A DNA stretch of 7,494 bases from an uncultured Eubacteriales bacterium. GTDB taxonomy: Bacteria > Bacillota > Clostridia > Peptostreptococcales > Anaerovoracaceae. The notes beneath the pieces are model-generated. The model saw nothing but the letters and a program-made list of their open reading frames with translations. It was not told the DNA's origin and searched no databases. Positions 1 to 5,986 of the stretch are shown piece by piece (within the stretch, counting starts at the first letter, position 1; every line of letters begins with the position of its first letter). A program made the translations under genes and the position numbers. Where the stretch lies: contig CADBSL010000148.1 in the NCBI GenBank assembly GCA_902797345.1, positions 1 to 7,494 of the forward strand. Reading direction: 5' to 3'.

Positions 1-13
1 CTACTTAGCTTGT

Positions 14-20
14 GGAGGTG
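14..20 (+). promoter_or_regulatory. Ribosome binding site of hpf
   Basis: GGAGGTG is a near-perfect Shine-Dalgarno sequence, and 5 bases separate it from the ATG at 26. It supports this start codon for hpf and suggests efficient translation. Only 25 bases precede the gene, so the promoter is outside the window. Confidence 0.9.
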
Positions 21-25
21 TTACT

Positions 26-562
26 ATGAGAATCAAGATCACAGGAAAGAATATCAATGTTGGAGACAACCTGACAAAGCTTGTGAATCAGAAATTTGCT
101 AAATTGGACAAGTATTTCAATGATGATGTTGAAATGGCCGTCAAGGTGTTCCAGCAGAAGGAAAAGCAGGGCGTTGAGGCAACGATCTTCTCCAAAGGAA
201 CCATTTTCAGAGCAGAAAACGTGGCAGCGGATGTGACCACTGCACTGGATAGAGTATCCGAAAAGCTGTCTTCCCAGCTGGCAAAATATAAGACCAAACT
301 GCAGAAGAGATACAAGGGCAGCGGCCAGGCAGATATCCGGTTCGAAGAGATCCCGGATGATGAAGCCCCGGCAGTGGAAGAACTGAAGGAAGTCAAGAGA
401 AAGAGCTTCGACATCAAACCCATGAGTGTAGAAGAAGCCATCCTCCAGATGGAACTGATCGGGCACAGCTTTTTCGTATTCATCAATCTGGAAACAGAGG
501 CTGTGAATGTAGTATATAAGAGAAGCGACGACAAATACGGATTACTGGAACCGAACTATTGA
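26..562 (+). CDS. hpf: Long-form ribosome hibernation promoting factor (HPF/RaiA family)
   Basis: This 178-residue protein matches the two-domain long HPF of Firmicutes. The N-terminal S30AE domain (about residues 1-95, starting MRIKITGKNINVGDNL) is the part known to sit in the mRNA/tRNA channel of the 30S subunit. An acidic linker (about 105-122, rich in E and D) leads to the C-terminal dimerisation domain (about 125-178). That domain has the family-typical stretches SFDIKPMSVEEAILQM, GHSFFVFIN and NVVYKR..DKYGLLEP. In this family the C-terminal domain dimerises and joins two 70S ribosomes into inactive 100S particles under starvation or in stationary phase. The length is normal for the long form. 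The first part of the gene is visibly more AT-rich than the downstream genes, as expected if it is highly expressed. A terminator separates it from cdaA, so it is probably its own transcription unit. Expression is likely stress or growth-phase controlled, but no regulatory site lies in the window. Confidence 0.97.
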   Translation: MRIKITGKNINVGDNLTKLVNQKFAKLDKYFNDDVEMAVKVFQQKEKQGVEATIFSKGTIFRAENVAADVTTALDRVSEKLSSQLAKYKTKLQKRYKGSGQADIRFEEIPDDEAPAVEELKEVKRKSFDIKPMSVEEAILQMELIGHSFFVFINLETEAVNVVYKRSDDKYGLLEPNY

Positions 563-574
563 TACCCGAACGCA

Positions 575-604
575 TGGGGCGGCAGCGCTGTCGCCCCAGC
601 TTTT
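575..604 (+). terminator. Probable rho-independent terminator after hpf
   Basis: A GC-rich inverted repeat has TGGGGCGGC on the left (575-583) and GTCGCCCCA on the right (590-598), with one G-U pair and a short AGCGCT loop. GC and then TTTT (601-604) follow. The hairpin is very stable and sits 12 bases after the hpf stop codon. The T tract is short and offset by two bases, so termination may be incomplete. The CCC of the right arm could also pair with GGG at 612-614, in a weaker alternative hairpin around CTTT-TGCG-AAAG (600-611). Confidence 0.65.
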
Positions 605-652
605 GCGAAAGGGGAAATCCGCCGGCTGGCAGGAAGTGAGAAACGCTGAAGC

Positions 653-1492
653 ATGATCGATTATCTGACAACGATGATCTCGCAGTTGCGATGGGTGGAC
701 ATTTTAGACATTGCCATCATCGCATTTGCTATTTATAAAATACTGAAATATATCCAGGAGACCCGGGCTTTCCAGCTTTTGATGGGTCTTATTGTGCTGC
801 TGGTAGCAACTGTGCTCAGTGATGTTCTGAAGCTCTATACCGTCAACTGGCTGTTGGAGGGCATTCTGAAAGTAGGGGCCATCGCTGTGATCGTGGTATT
901 CCAGCCGGAGATCCGGCGGGTGCTGCAGTATCTGGGGGGCTTCTGGCTTCGTTCCGGGACGTACCTGAACCCGGAGGAAAGCGATTCGCTGACGGATGCC
1001 GTCATGTACGCCCTGAAGTATTTTTCCAGAAATAAAGTCGGGGCGCTGATCGTATTCGAACGCAATACGGTCCTGGGTGACGTGGTGGAATCCGGCATCC
1101 AGATCAACGCGGATATCACCAAGGAAATGCTGATGAATATTTTCTATTCCGGCGCACCTCTCCACGATGGGGCGGTGATCATCCGGGGAGAAAAAATCAT
1201 CGCGGCCGGGTGCGTGCTGCCGCTCACGTCCAGCACCAACCTGAGCTCCGAACTGGGGACCCGTCACCGGGCGGGGATCGGAGTGACGGAGATCAGCGAT
1301 GCCATCGCCGTGATCGTGTCGGAGGAGACCGGCGCCATGTCGGTGGCGACCAACGGGAAGATCTCCCGTTTCATGGACAACAATTCCATGCAGAAAATCG
1401 TAAAAAGTGTATTCATGAACGAAGGGGAGTCGGAACGGACCTTCTTCTTCAAACCGTTCTTTAATCGGATGAGGGGGAAGCACAATGAATAA
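653..1492 (+). CDS. cdaA: Diadenylate cyclase CdaA (c-di-AMP synthase)
   Basis: CdaA condenses two ATP into cyclic di-AMP at the cytoplasmic membrane. This messenger controls potassium and osmolyte uptake and cell-wall homeostasis in Firmicutes. The 279-residue protein has three hydrophobic membrane segments (about residues 15-34, 41-59 and 66-84) and then a DisA_N catalytic domain (about 105-245). Both diagnostic motifs are intact: DGA at 172-174 (in LHDGAVII) and RHR at 204-206 (in GTRHRAGIG). Length and architecture are normal for CdaA. The start is fixed by an in-frame TGA at 647-649, six bases before the ATG, and the N terminus (..SQLRWVDILDI) matches the family. The ribosome binding site is poor: AGGAAG at 631-636 lies 16 bases before the ATG, with only GAAG close by. 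The last 8 bases overlap cdaR, so the two are probably translationally coupled. No clear promoter is seen in the 90-base gap after hpf, so leaky read-through or a weak promoter there is possible. Confidence 0.98.
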   Translation: MIDYLTTMISQLRWVDILDIAIIAFAIYKILKYIQETRAFQLLMGLIVLLVATVLSDVLKLYTVNWLLEGILKVGAIAVIVVFQPEIRRVLQYLGGFWLRSGTYLNPEESDSLTDAVMYALKYFSRNKVGALIVFERNTVLGDVVESGIQINADITKEMLMNIFYSGAPLHDGAVIIRGEKIIAAGCVLPLTSSTNLSSELGTRHRAGIGVTEISDAIAVIVSEETGAMSVATNGKISRFMDNNSMQKIVKSVFMNEGESERTFFFKPFFNRMRGKHNE

Positions 1493-2636
1493 ACTCTTGG
1501 ACCTGATCGTAAAAAAACCGAGTCCGGCCTCCACGGAGAATAAAGTCCGGGTCATGAATATCGTTTTAGCTATCATTTTAGCAGTGATCCTCTGGGCCTA
1601 TGTGATCGGTGAAGTGAACCCGGAGACAGAGACCACCGTATCGGGAGTCCCCCTTCGGATCGTGGGCGAAAACGTGCTGGAATCCAAGGGACTGACGCTG
1701 CTGACGGAGTTTGACGAGACAGTCACCGTGGTGGTTTCTGGCCGGAGAAGCGACGTATACAACGTGAACGCCAGCAAACTCTCTGCGAAGATCGATGTGT
1801 CGGGCTGCGTAGAAGGAGAAAACCAGGTCACGGTGCAGGTATCGGCGCCCGACAAGGTCTCCAAGGCGGAGGCCCGGGACGGTGATTTCCTGGTCCTGGT
1901 GGACAAAGTGGTCACGGAGGACAAACCGGTGGACATCCAGGTCTCCGGGAATCTCAGCAATGATACCAGTGTGGAGATCGTGGGCGTCAGTGAAGACAAG
2001 ATCAGCGTCACCGGCCCTTCCACTTATGTGGAACAGGTCAGCTCGCTGACGGGCGTATTGAACGTCAAGGACAGTGTCAATGAATATAACCGGAACGTGG
2101 AGATCGTTCCGACAGATAAAGACGGGAATCTGGTGGAAGGCGTTGAGCTCAGCCAGACCACTGTGGGCGTGGAAGCGGAAAAAATGATGACGAAGACCGT
2201 CAATGTGGAGGTGGTCACCAGCGGGAACAGCCCCGAAGGGATGACCGTTTCGCCGGCTTCCGGCCTGAAGCTGAAGATCCGGGGGAAATACGATGAAATG
2301 AAGAACATCACTTCCCTGAAGACTTCACCGGTGGACATCTCCCGCATCACGGAGAACGCTTCAGTGGATGTGACGATCCAGCTGCCGCTGGGGATCACAG
2401 CTCTGGATAACGGAGGAGATCCGATCCGGAACCAGACCGATGACTCTGTTACCATCAAAGTCGATTTTATCGTTCGCTCTGCGGCGGATGAGAGCGAAGC
2501 GGCTGCCGCAGACAGTGGTGACAATGCTTTTTCCGAAACCGCCGGGAATCCGGATGCCGCAGCGGAAAACAGCGGAGCCGGAACGGCCGGGGGAGACGGG
2601 ACAAACGGTGAACAGAAAGCAACAGAAGGAGAATAG
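1485..2636 (+). CDS. cdaR: CdaA regulatory protein CdaR (YbbR-domain protein)
   Basis: CdaR is the membrane partner and modulator of CdaA in Firmicutes, and its gene usually lies directly after cdaA. The 383-residue protein has a short basic cytoplasmic N terminus and one membrane anchor (about residues 24-42, VMNIVLAIILAVILWAYVI). Repeated beta-rich YbbR-like units of about 80-90 residues follow, at roughly 50-140, 145-230 and 235-330. The SVTGP and VDI/VSG segments are typical of these units. The domains are predicted to lie outside the membrane. The tail (about 333-383) is a low-complexity A/G/E/D/S/N segment without cysteines or an anchor motif, probably disordered. GAGGGGG at 1471-1477 is a good ribosome binding site 7 bases before the ATG, and the start overlaps the cdaA stop by 8 bases. 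The family call is firm. The exact repeat borders are read by eye, and whether CdaR activates or inhibits CdaA differs between species. Confidence 0.95.
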   Translation: MNKLLDLIVKKPSPASTENKVRVMNIVLAIILAVILWAYVIGEVNPETETTVSGVPLRIVGENVLESKGLTLLTEFDETVTVVVSGRRSDVYNVNASKLSAKIDVSGCVEGENQVTVQVSAPDKVSKAEARDGDFLVLVDKVVTEDKPVDIQVSGNLSNDTSVEIVGVSEDKISVTGPSTYVEQVSSLTGVLNVKDSVNEYNRNVEIVPTDKDGNLVEGVELSQTTVGVEAEKMMTKTVNVEVVTSGNSPEGMTVSPASGLKLKIRGKYDEMKNITSLKTSPVDISRITENASVDVTIQLPLGITALDNGGDPIRNQTDDSVTIKVDFIVRSAADESEAAAADSGDNAFSETAGNPDAAAENSGAGTAGGDGTNGEQKATEGE

Positions 2637-2651
2637 AAGAGGATGATATGG

Positions 2652-2676
2652 TCTTCCATCTTCCATCTCCCATCTT
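2652..2676 (-). repeat. Heptamer repeat array in the cdaR-glmM gap
   Basis: On the + strand, heptamers run TCTTCCA (2652-2658), TCTTCCA (2659-2665), TCTCCCA (2666-2672) and a partial TCTT (2673-2676). On the - strand the unit reads TGGAAGA. It is one base different from the unit TAGAAGA found on the + strand in the next gap, at 4051-4085. The array lies just upstream of the glmM ribosome binding site. Function is unknown. Confidence 0.7.
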
Positions 2677-2683
2677 AACATAC

Positions 2684-2700
2684 AGGAGGAGATAGAATTG
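2684..2700 (+). promoter_or_regulatory. Ribosome binding site and TTG start of glmM
   Basis: AGGAGG (2684-2689) is a consensus Shine-Dalgarno sequence 8 bases before a TTG start (2698-2700). The TTG is chosen because the resulting protein begins MGKLFGTDGVRG, the invariant N terminus of GlmM, and no ATG or GTG in frame would fit. ATCTCC at 2665-2670 can pair with GGAGAT at 2688-2693, across a 17-base loop, and partly mask the site. That pairing is weak. Confidence 0.85.
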
Positions 2701-4050
2701 GGCAAATTATTCGGGACTGACGGTGTCCGGGGAGTGGCGAACTCTGAGCTGACACCGGAAATGGCCTTTAATCTGGGCAAGGCCGGAGCCTATGTGCTGA
2801 CGAAAGAAGAGGATGAAAGGCCGACGGTCGTCATCGGGATGGATACCCGGGTGTCCGGAGATATGCTCCAGGACGCATTATCCGCCGGCATCATGGCCAT
2901 GGGCGCCAATGTGATCAAAGTCGGCGTGATGCCGACACCGGCCATCGCCTATCTGGTAAAGCGCTACGGTGCTACTGCCGGAGTGGTGATCTCTGCCTCT
3001 CACAATCCCTTTGAATACAATGGGATCAAGTTCTTCAACTCAGAAGGGTTCAAGTTGGCGGATGAGATCGAGGATGAGATCGAACTGATGATGCTGCGGG
3101 ACAGCATGCGGGGCACCCACCTCTACGGTGAGCGGATCGGCAAGTGTCTGGTAGCGGATGAAGATGCGCTGGACAAGTATTCGGATTTCCTGAAGAGCAC
3201 AGTGACGGGAGATTTCTCCGGGATGCAGATCGTGCTGGACTGTGCCAACGGAGCGTCCTACCAGGTGGCGGAGAAGGTCTTCACGGAACTGGGCGCGAAG
3301 GTGTCCGTGATCGGCAATAACCCCAACGGGTTCAATATCAACGACGGCTGCGGCTCCACCCACCCGGAAAAGCTGCAGGATGAAGTGCTTCGCCTGGGGG
3401 CGGACTGCGGTCTGGCCTTCGACGGAGATGCGGACCGGCTCATCGCCGTGGACGCGGAAGGCCGACTGGTGGATGGGGATCACCTGATCTTTATCTGCGC
3501 CAAGTACCTGAAGCAGAAGGGACTTTTGGAAAAGAATCTGGTGACCGCCACGGTCATGAGCAATATGGGCCTGTACAAGGCCGTGGAAGAGATGGGCGCC
3601 ACGGTGGAGACCACCGGCGTGGGCGACCGGTATGTGCTGGAGCGGATGCTCCAGACCGGCTGCGTGATCGGCGGAGAACAGTCCGGCCACATCATCTTCC
3701 TGAACCACACCACCACCGGGGACGGCGTCCTCAGCGCCCTGCAGACCCTGCAGGCGGTGCGGGATTCCGGCAAAACACTGGCGGAACTGGCGGATGAGAT
3801 GAAAGTCTATCCTCAGGTGCTGAAGAATGCAAGAGTGAAGAATGAAAACAAGACCCGCTTCGACCGGGATGAGATCATCATGAAAGAGATCCGGTCCCTG
3901 GAGAAGAAGATGAAGGGAGATGGACGGGTGCTGATCCGGCCCTCCGGCACAGAACCCCTCGTTCGCGTCATGATCGAAGGCTCCGACGAAGCAGCCATCA
4001 AAGAAGACGCTGCGGCCCTGGCTGCATTGATCGAGCTGAGACTTGGATAG
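2698..4050 (+). CDS. glmM: Phosphoglucosamine mutase GlmM
   Basis: GlmM converts glucosamine-6-phosphate to glucosamine-1-phosphate, the second step from fructose-6-phosphate towards UDP-GlcNAc for peptidoglycan. The 450 residues match the normal length and carry all four domain signatures of the alpha-D-phosphohexomutases. The phosphoserine loop SASHNP is at 99-104, with catalytic Ser101. The metal-binding loop DGDADR is at 242-247. The sugar-binding loop GGEQSGH is at 325-331. The phosphate-binding loop RPSGTEP is at 414-420. It starts with TTG behind a strong AGGAGG. It is third in the cdaA operon and is followed by glmS, which supplies its substrate. GlmM of Bacillus, Lactococcus and Staphylococcus is known to bind CdaA and lower its activity. 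The gene order suggests the same link here, but the sequence cannot prove it. Both flanking gaps hold related heptamer repeats. Confidence 0.98.
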   Translation: MGKLFGTDGVRGVANSELTPEMAFNLGKAGAYVLTKEEDERPTVVIGMDTRVSGDMLQDALSAGIMAMGANVIKVGVMPTPAIAYLVKRYGATAGVVISASHNPFEYNGIKFFNSEGFKLADEIEDEIELMMLRDSMRGTHLYGERIGKCLVADEDALDKYSDFLKSTVTGDFSGMQIVLDCANGASYQVAEKVFTELGAKVSVIGNNPNGFNINDGCGSTHPEKLQDEVLRLGADCGLAFDGDADRLIAVDAEGRLVDGDHLIFICAKYLKQKGLLEKNLVTATVMSNMGLYKAVEEMGATVETTGVGDRYVLERMLQTGCVIGGEQSGHIIFLNHTTTGDGVLSALQTLQAVRDSGKTLAELADEMKVYPQVLKNARVKNENKTRFDRDEIIMKEIRSLEKKMKGDGRVLIRPSGTEPLVRVMIEGSDEAAIKEDAAALAALIELRLG

Positions 4051-4085
4051 AGATAGAAGATTGAAGATAGAAGATAGAAGCAAGA
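4051..4085 (+). repeat. Heptamer repeat array in the glmM-glmS gap
   Basis: Five heptamers run directly from the glmM stop codon: AGATAGA, AGATTGA, AGATAGA, AGATAGA and AGCAAGA. They are followed in the same 7-base phase by AAGGAGA, which holds the glmS ribosome binding site. The tract is all purine except for the T of each unit and one C. The array is in the opposite orientation to the related array before glmM. By eye, 20 of 25 positions of 4057-4081 are complementary to 2652-2676. Confidence 0.75.
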
Positions 4086-4101
4086 AAGGAGATTCAATAT
4101 G
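4085..4101 (+). promoter_or_regulatory. Ribosome binding site and start of glmS
   Basis: AAAGGAG (4085-4091) lies 7 bases before the ATG at 4099. It is in phase with the heptamer array and merges with its last unit. The whole gap between glmM and glmS is 48 bases. That is too short for a glmS ribozyme, and I see none of its conserved core. Confidence 0.85.
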
Positions 4102-5928
4102 TGCGGAATCGTAGGATATGTCGGTGACGGCAATGCCAAAGACATCATCATCGACGGATTAAAAAAACTGGAATACAGAGGATATGATTCGGCCGGTATC
4201 GCACTGAATCAGAAGAATAATCTGGTGGTCCGGAAGAAGATCGGACGGATCGCCAATCTGGAAGAAATGATCCAGGGAGAGGACCTGACCAGCCACATCG
4301 GCATCGGCCACACCCGTTGGGCGACCCACGGAGCGCCTTCGGATGTGAATTCCCACCCGCACCTGAGCCAGGACGGGCGGATCGCCGTGGTCCACAACGG
4401 GATCATCGAAAATTTCGTGGAACTGAAGAAGTGGCTGACGGAGGAGAAGGGCATCACCTTCAAGTCTGAGACCGACACAGAAGTCATCGCCCAGCTGATC
4501 GGCGTATATTACGAACACGATCTGGTGGATGCGGTATATAAGGCAGTGGAGAAAATGGAAGGGGCTTATGCCATCGGCGTCATCGCCGCGGAAGAGCCTG
4601 ACAAGATCGTGGCGGTACGCCGTGACGCACCGTTGATCGTGGGCCTGGGCAACAACTGCAATTTCATCGCTTCGGACATCCCGGCGCTGCTGAAATATGC
4701 CCGGACCATTTACCTCATCGAAAACAATGAGACCGTGGTGATCACCAAGAACGAAGCCAAGATCTACGATATGGACCGCAATGAAGTGAAGCGGGACGTG
4801 TTCCACGTGACCTGGGATGCCGATGCGGCAGAAAAAGAAGGTTACGACCACTTCATGCTGAAAGAGATCCACGAACAGCCCAAGGGCGTTTATGAGACCC
4901 TGACAAGACGGCTGGAGAAAGGCGGCAGCATCAAACTGGACGGGATCTCACTGACGAAGGAAGACCTGGACAAGATCAATAAAATCTATATCGTGGCCTG
5001 CGGCACGGCTTATCACGCTGGTCTGGTAGGCAAATACGCCATCGAGAAATTTGCCCGGATCCCGGTGGAAGTGGATGTAGCTTCCGAATTCCGCTACAGA
5101 GACCCCTTCGTGGATGACCATACCCTGTTCATCGCGGTAAGTCAGTCCGGCGAGACCCAGGATACCCTGGCGGCTCTGCGGGAAGCCAAGAACAAGGGCG
5201 CCCGGATCCTGTCCGTCGTCAATGTGGTCGGAAGCTCCGTGGCCAGAGAATCCCACGACGTATTCTACACCTGGGCGGGTCCGGAGATCGCTGTGGCTTC
5301 CACCAAGGCCTATACCACTCAGCTGATCTGCATGTACCTGATCGCGCTTTACATGGCGACTCAGAAGGGCACCATCACCAAGGAGTATTACGATCATATC
5401 ATGGATGAGCTGAAGCAGCTGCCGGATAAACTGGAAGAACTGCTGAAGAGCGAGAAGCAGATCGAAGAGATCGCCAAGAAGCAGTATCGTCAGACCTCCG
5501 TCTTCTACATCGGCAGAGGCTCCGACGTGGGGATCTCTTATGAGGGTTCCCTGAAGCTGAAGGAGATCTCCTACATCAACTCCTTCGCCATCGCTGCCGG
5601 CGAACTGAAGCACGGCACCATCGCCCTGATGGAACAGGGCACCCTGGTCATCGCGCTGGCGACCCAGGACAAGCTCTATGACAAGATGCTTTCCAATATC
5701 CAGGAGGTCAAGGCCCGGGGAGCTTACGTCATCGGACTGGCAAAGAAGAGCAATACCGCTATCGAAGAGCAGGCGGACGACGTGATCTACATCCCGGATT
5801 GTGCGGATGAAGTCACACCGGTTCTGGCAGTGGTACCGCTGCAGTTGTTTGCTTACTATATCGCCAAACTCAGAGGCTGCGACATCGACAAACCGAAGAA
5901 CCTGGCGAAGAGTGTTACCGTTGAATAG
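4099..5928 (+). CDS. glmS: Glutamine-fructose-6-phosphate aminotransferase (isomerising) GlmS
   Basis: GlmS makes glucosamine-6-phosphate from fructose-6-phosphate and glutamine, the committed step of amino-sugar and cell-wall precursor synthesis. The 609 residues match the usual length. The N-terminal class-II glutaminase domain begins MCGIVGYVG, and Cys2 becomes the nucleophile after Met removal. It continues with HTRWATHG (71-78), HNGIIEN (99-105) and TDTEVI (125-130). The two SIS sugar-isomerase domains follow. The first has CGTAYHAG (301-308), SQSGETQDT (348-356) and STKAYTTQ (401-408). The second has GRGSD (472-476), the EGSLKLKEISYI helix (482-493) and ELKHG (502-506). The C-terminal tail DKPKNLAKSVTVE, which closes the active site, is complete. 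The gene ends the operon before a strong terminator. No glmS ribozyme precedes it, so control by glucosamine-6-phosphate through that route is absent here. Regulation is probably at the operon promoter or by translation. Confidence 0.99.
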   Translation: MCGIVGYVGDGNAKDIIIDGLKKLEYRGYDSAGIALNQKNNLVVRKKIGRIANLEEMIQGEDLTSHIGIGHTRWATHGAPSDVNSHPHLSQDGRIAVVHNGIIENFVELKKWLTEEKGITFKSETDTEVIAQLIGVYYEHDLVDAVYKAVEKMEGAYAIGVIAAEEPDKIVAVRRDAPLIVGLGNNCNFIASDIPALLKYARTIYLIENNETVVITKNEAKIYDMDRNEVKRDVFHVTWDADAAEKEGYDHFMLKEIHEQPKGVYETLTRRLEKGGSIKLDGISLTKEDLDKINKIYIVACGTAYHAGLVGKYAIEKFARIPVEVDVASEFRYRDPFVDDHTLFIAVSQSGETQDTLAALREAKNKGARILSVVNVVGSSVARESHDVFYTWAGPEIAVASTKAYTTQLICMYLIALYMATQKGTITKEYYDHIMDELKQLPDKLEELLKSEKQIEEIAKKQYRQTSVFYIGRGSDVGISYEGSLKLKEISYINSFAIAAGELKHGTIALMEQGTLVIALATQDKLYDKMLSNIQEVKARGAYVIGLAKKSNTAIEEQADDVIYIPDCADEVTPVLAVVPLQLFAYYIAKLRGCDIDKPKNLAKSVTVE

Positions 5929-5942
5929 TTTAAAAGAAATGG

Positions 5943-5972
5943 CGGAGGAGGGCTTCCCTTCCTCCGTTTTTT
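5943..5972 (+). terminator. Rho-independent terminator of the cdaA-glmS operon
   Basis: A 10-bp stem runs from CGGAGGAGGG (5943-5952) to CCCTTCCTCCG's last ten bases (5957-5966). It has a single G-U pair and a CTTC tetraloop (5953-5956), followed directly by TTTTTT (5967-5972). It starts 14 bases after the glmS stop and is a textbook intrinsic terminator. Its T tract ends only 14 bases before the next start codon. Confidence 0.95.
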
Positions 5973-5986
5973 AGTGAGAGTGTGAT

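Noticed and set aside
563..652. A riboswitch (c-di-AMP or other) in the 90-base gap before cdaA.
   Set aside because: The space after the terminator is under 50 bases, and I recognise no conserved riboswitch core there.
2643..2678. Possible 11-codon leader peptide ORF (ATG at 2643, stop TAA at 2676-2678) between cdaR and glmM, with AAGGAG at 2626-2631.
   Set aside because: It is made almost only of the heptamer repeat and has no codon signal typical of attenuator peptides. The AAGGAG spacing is long and it lies inside the cdaR end. It could arise by chance.
3821..3844. Nine-base direct repeat TGAAGAATG (3821-3829 and 3836-3844) inside glmM.
   Set aside because: It is 15 bases apart, in frame, and encodes ordinary GlmM sequence (LKN..VKN). 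It is best explained as coding coincidence.
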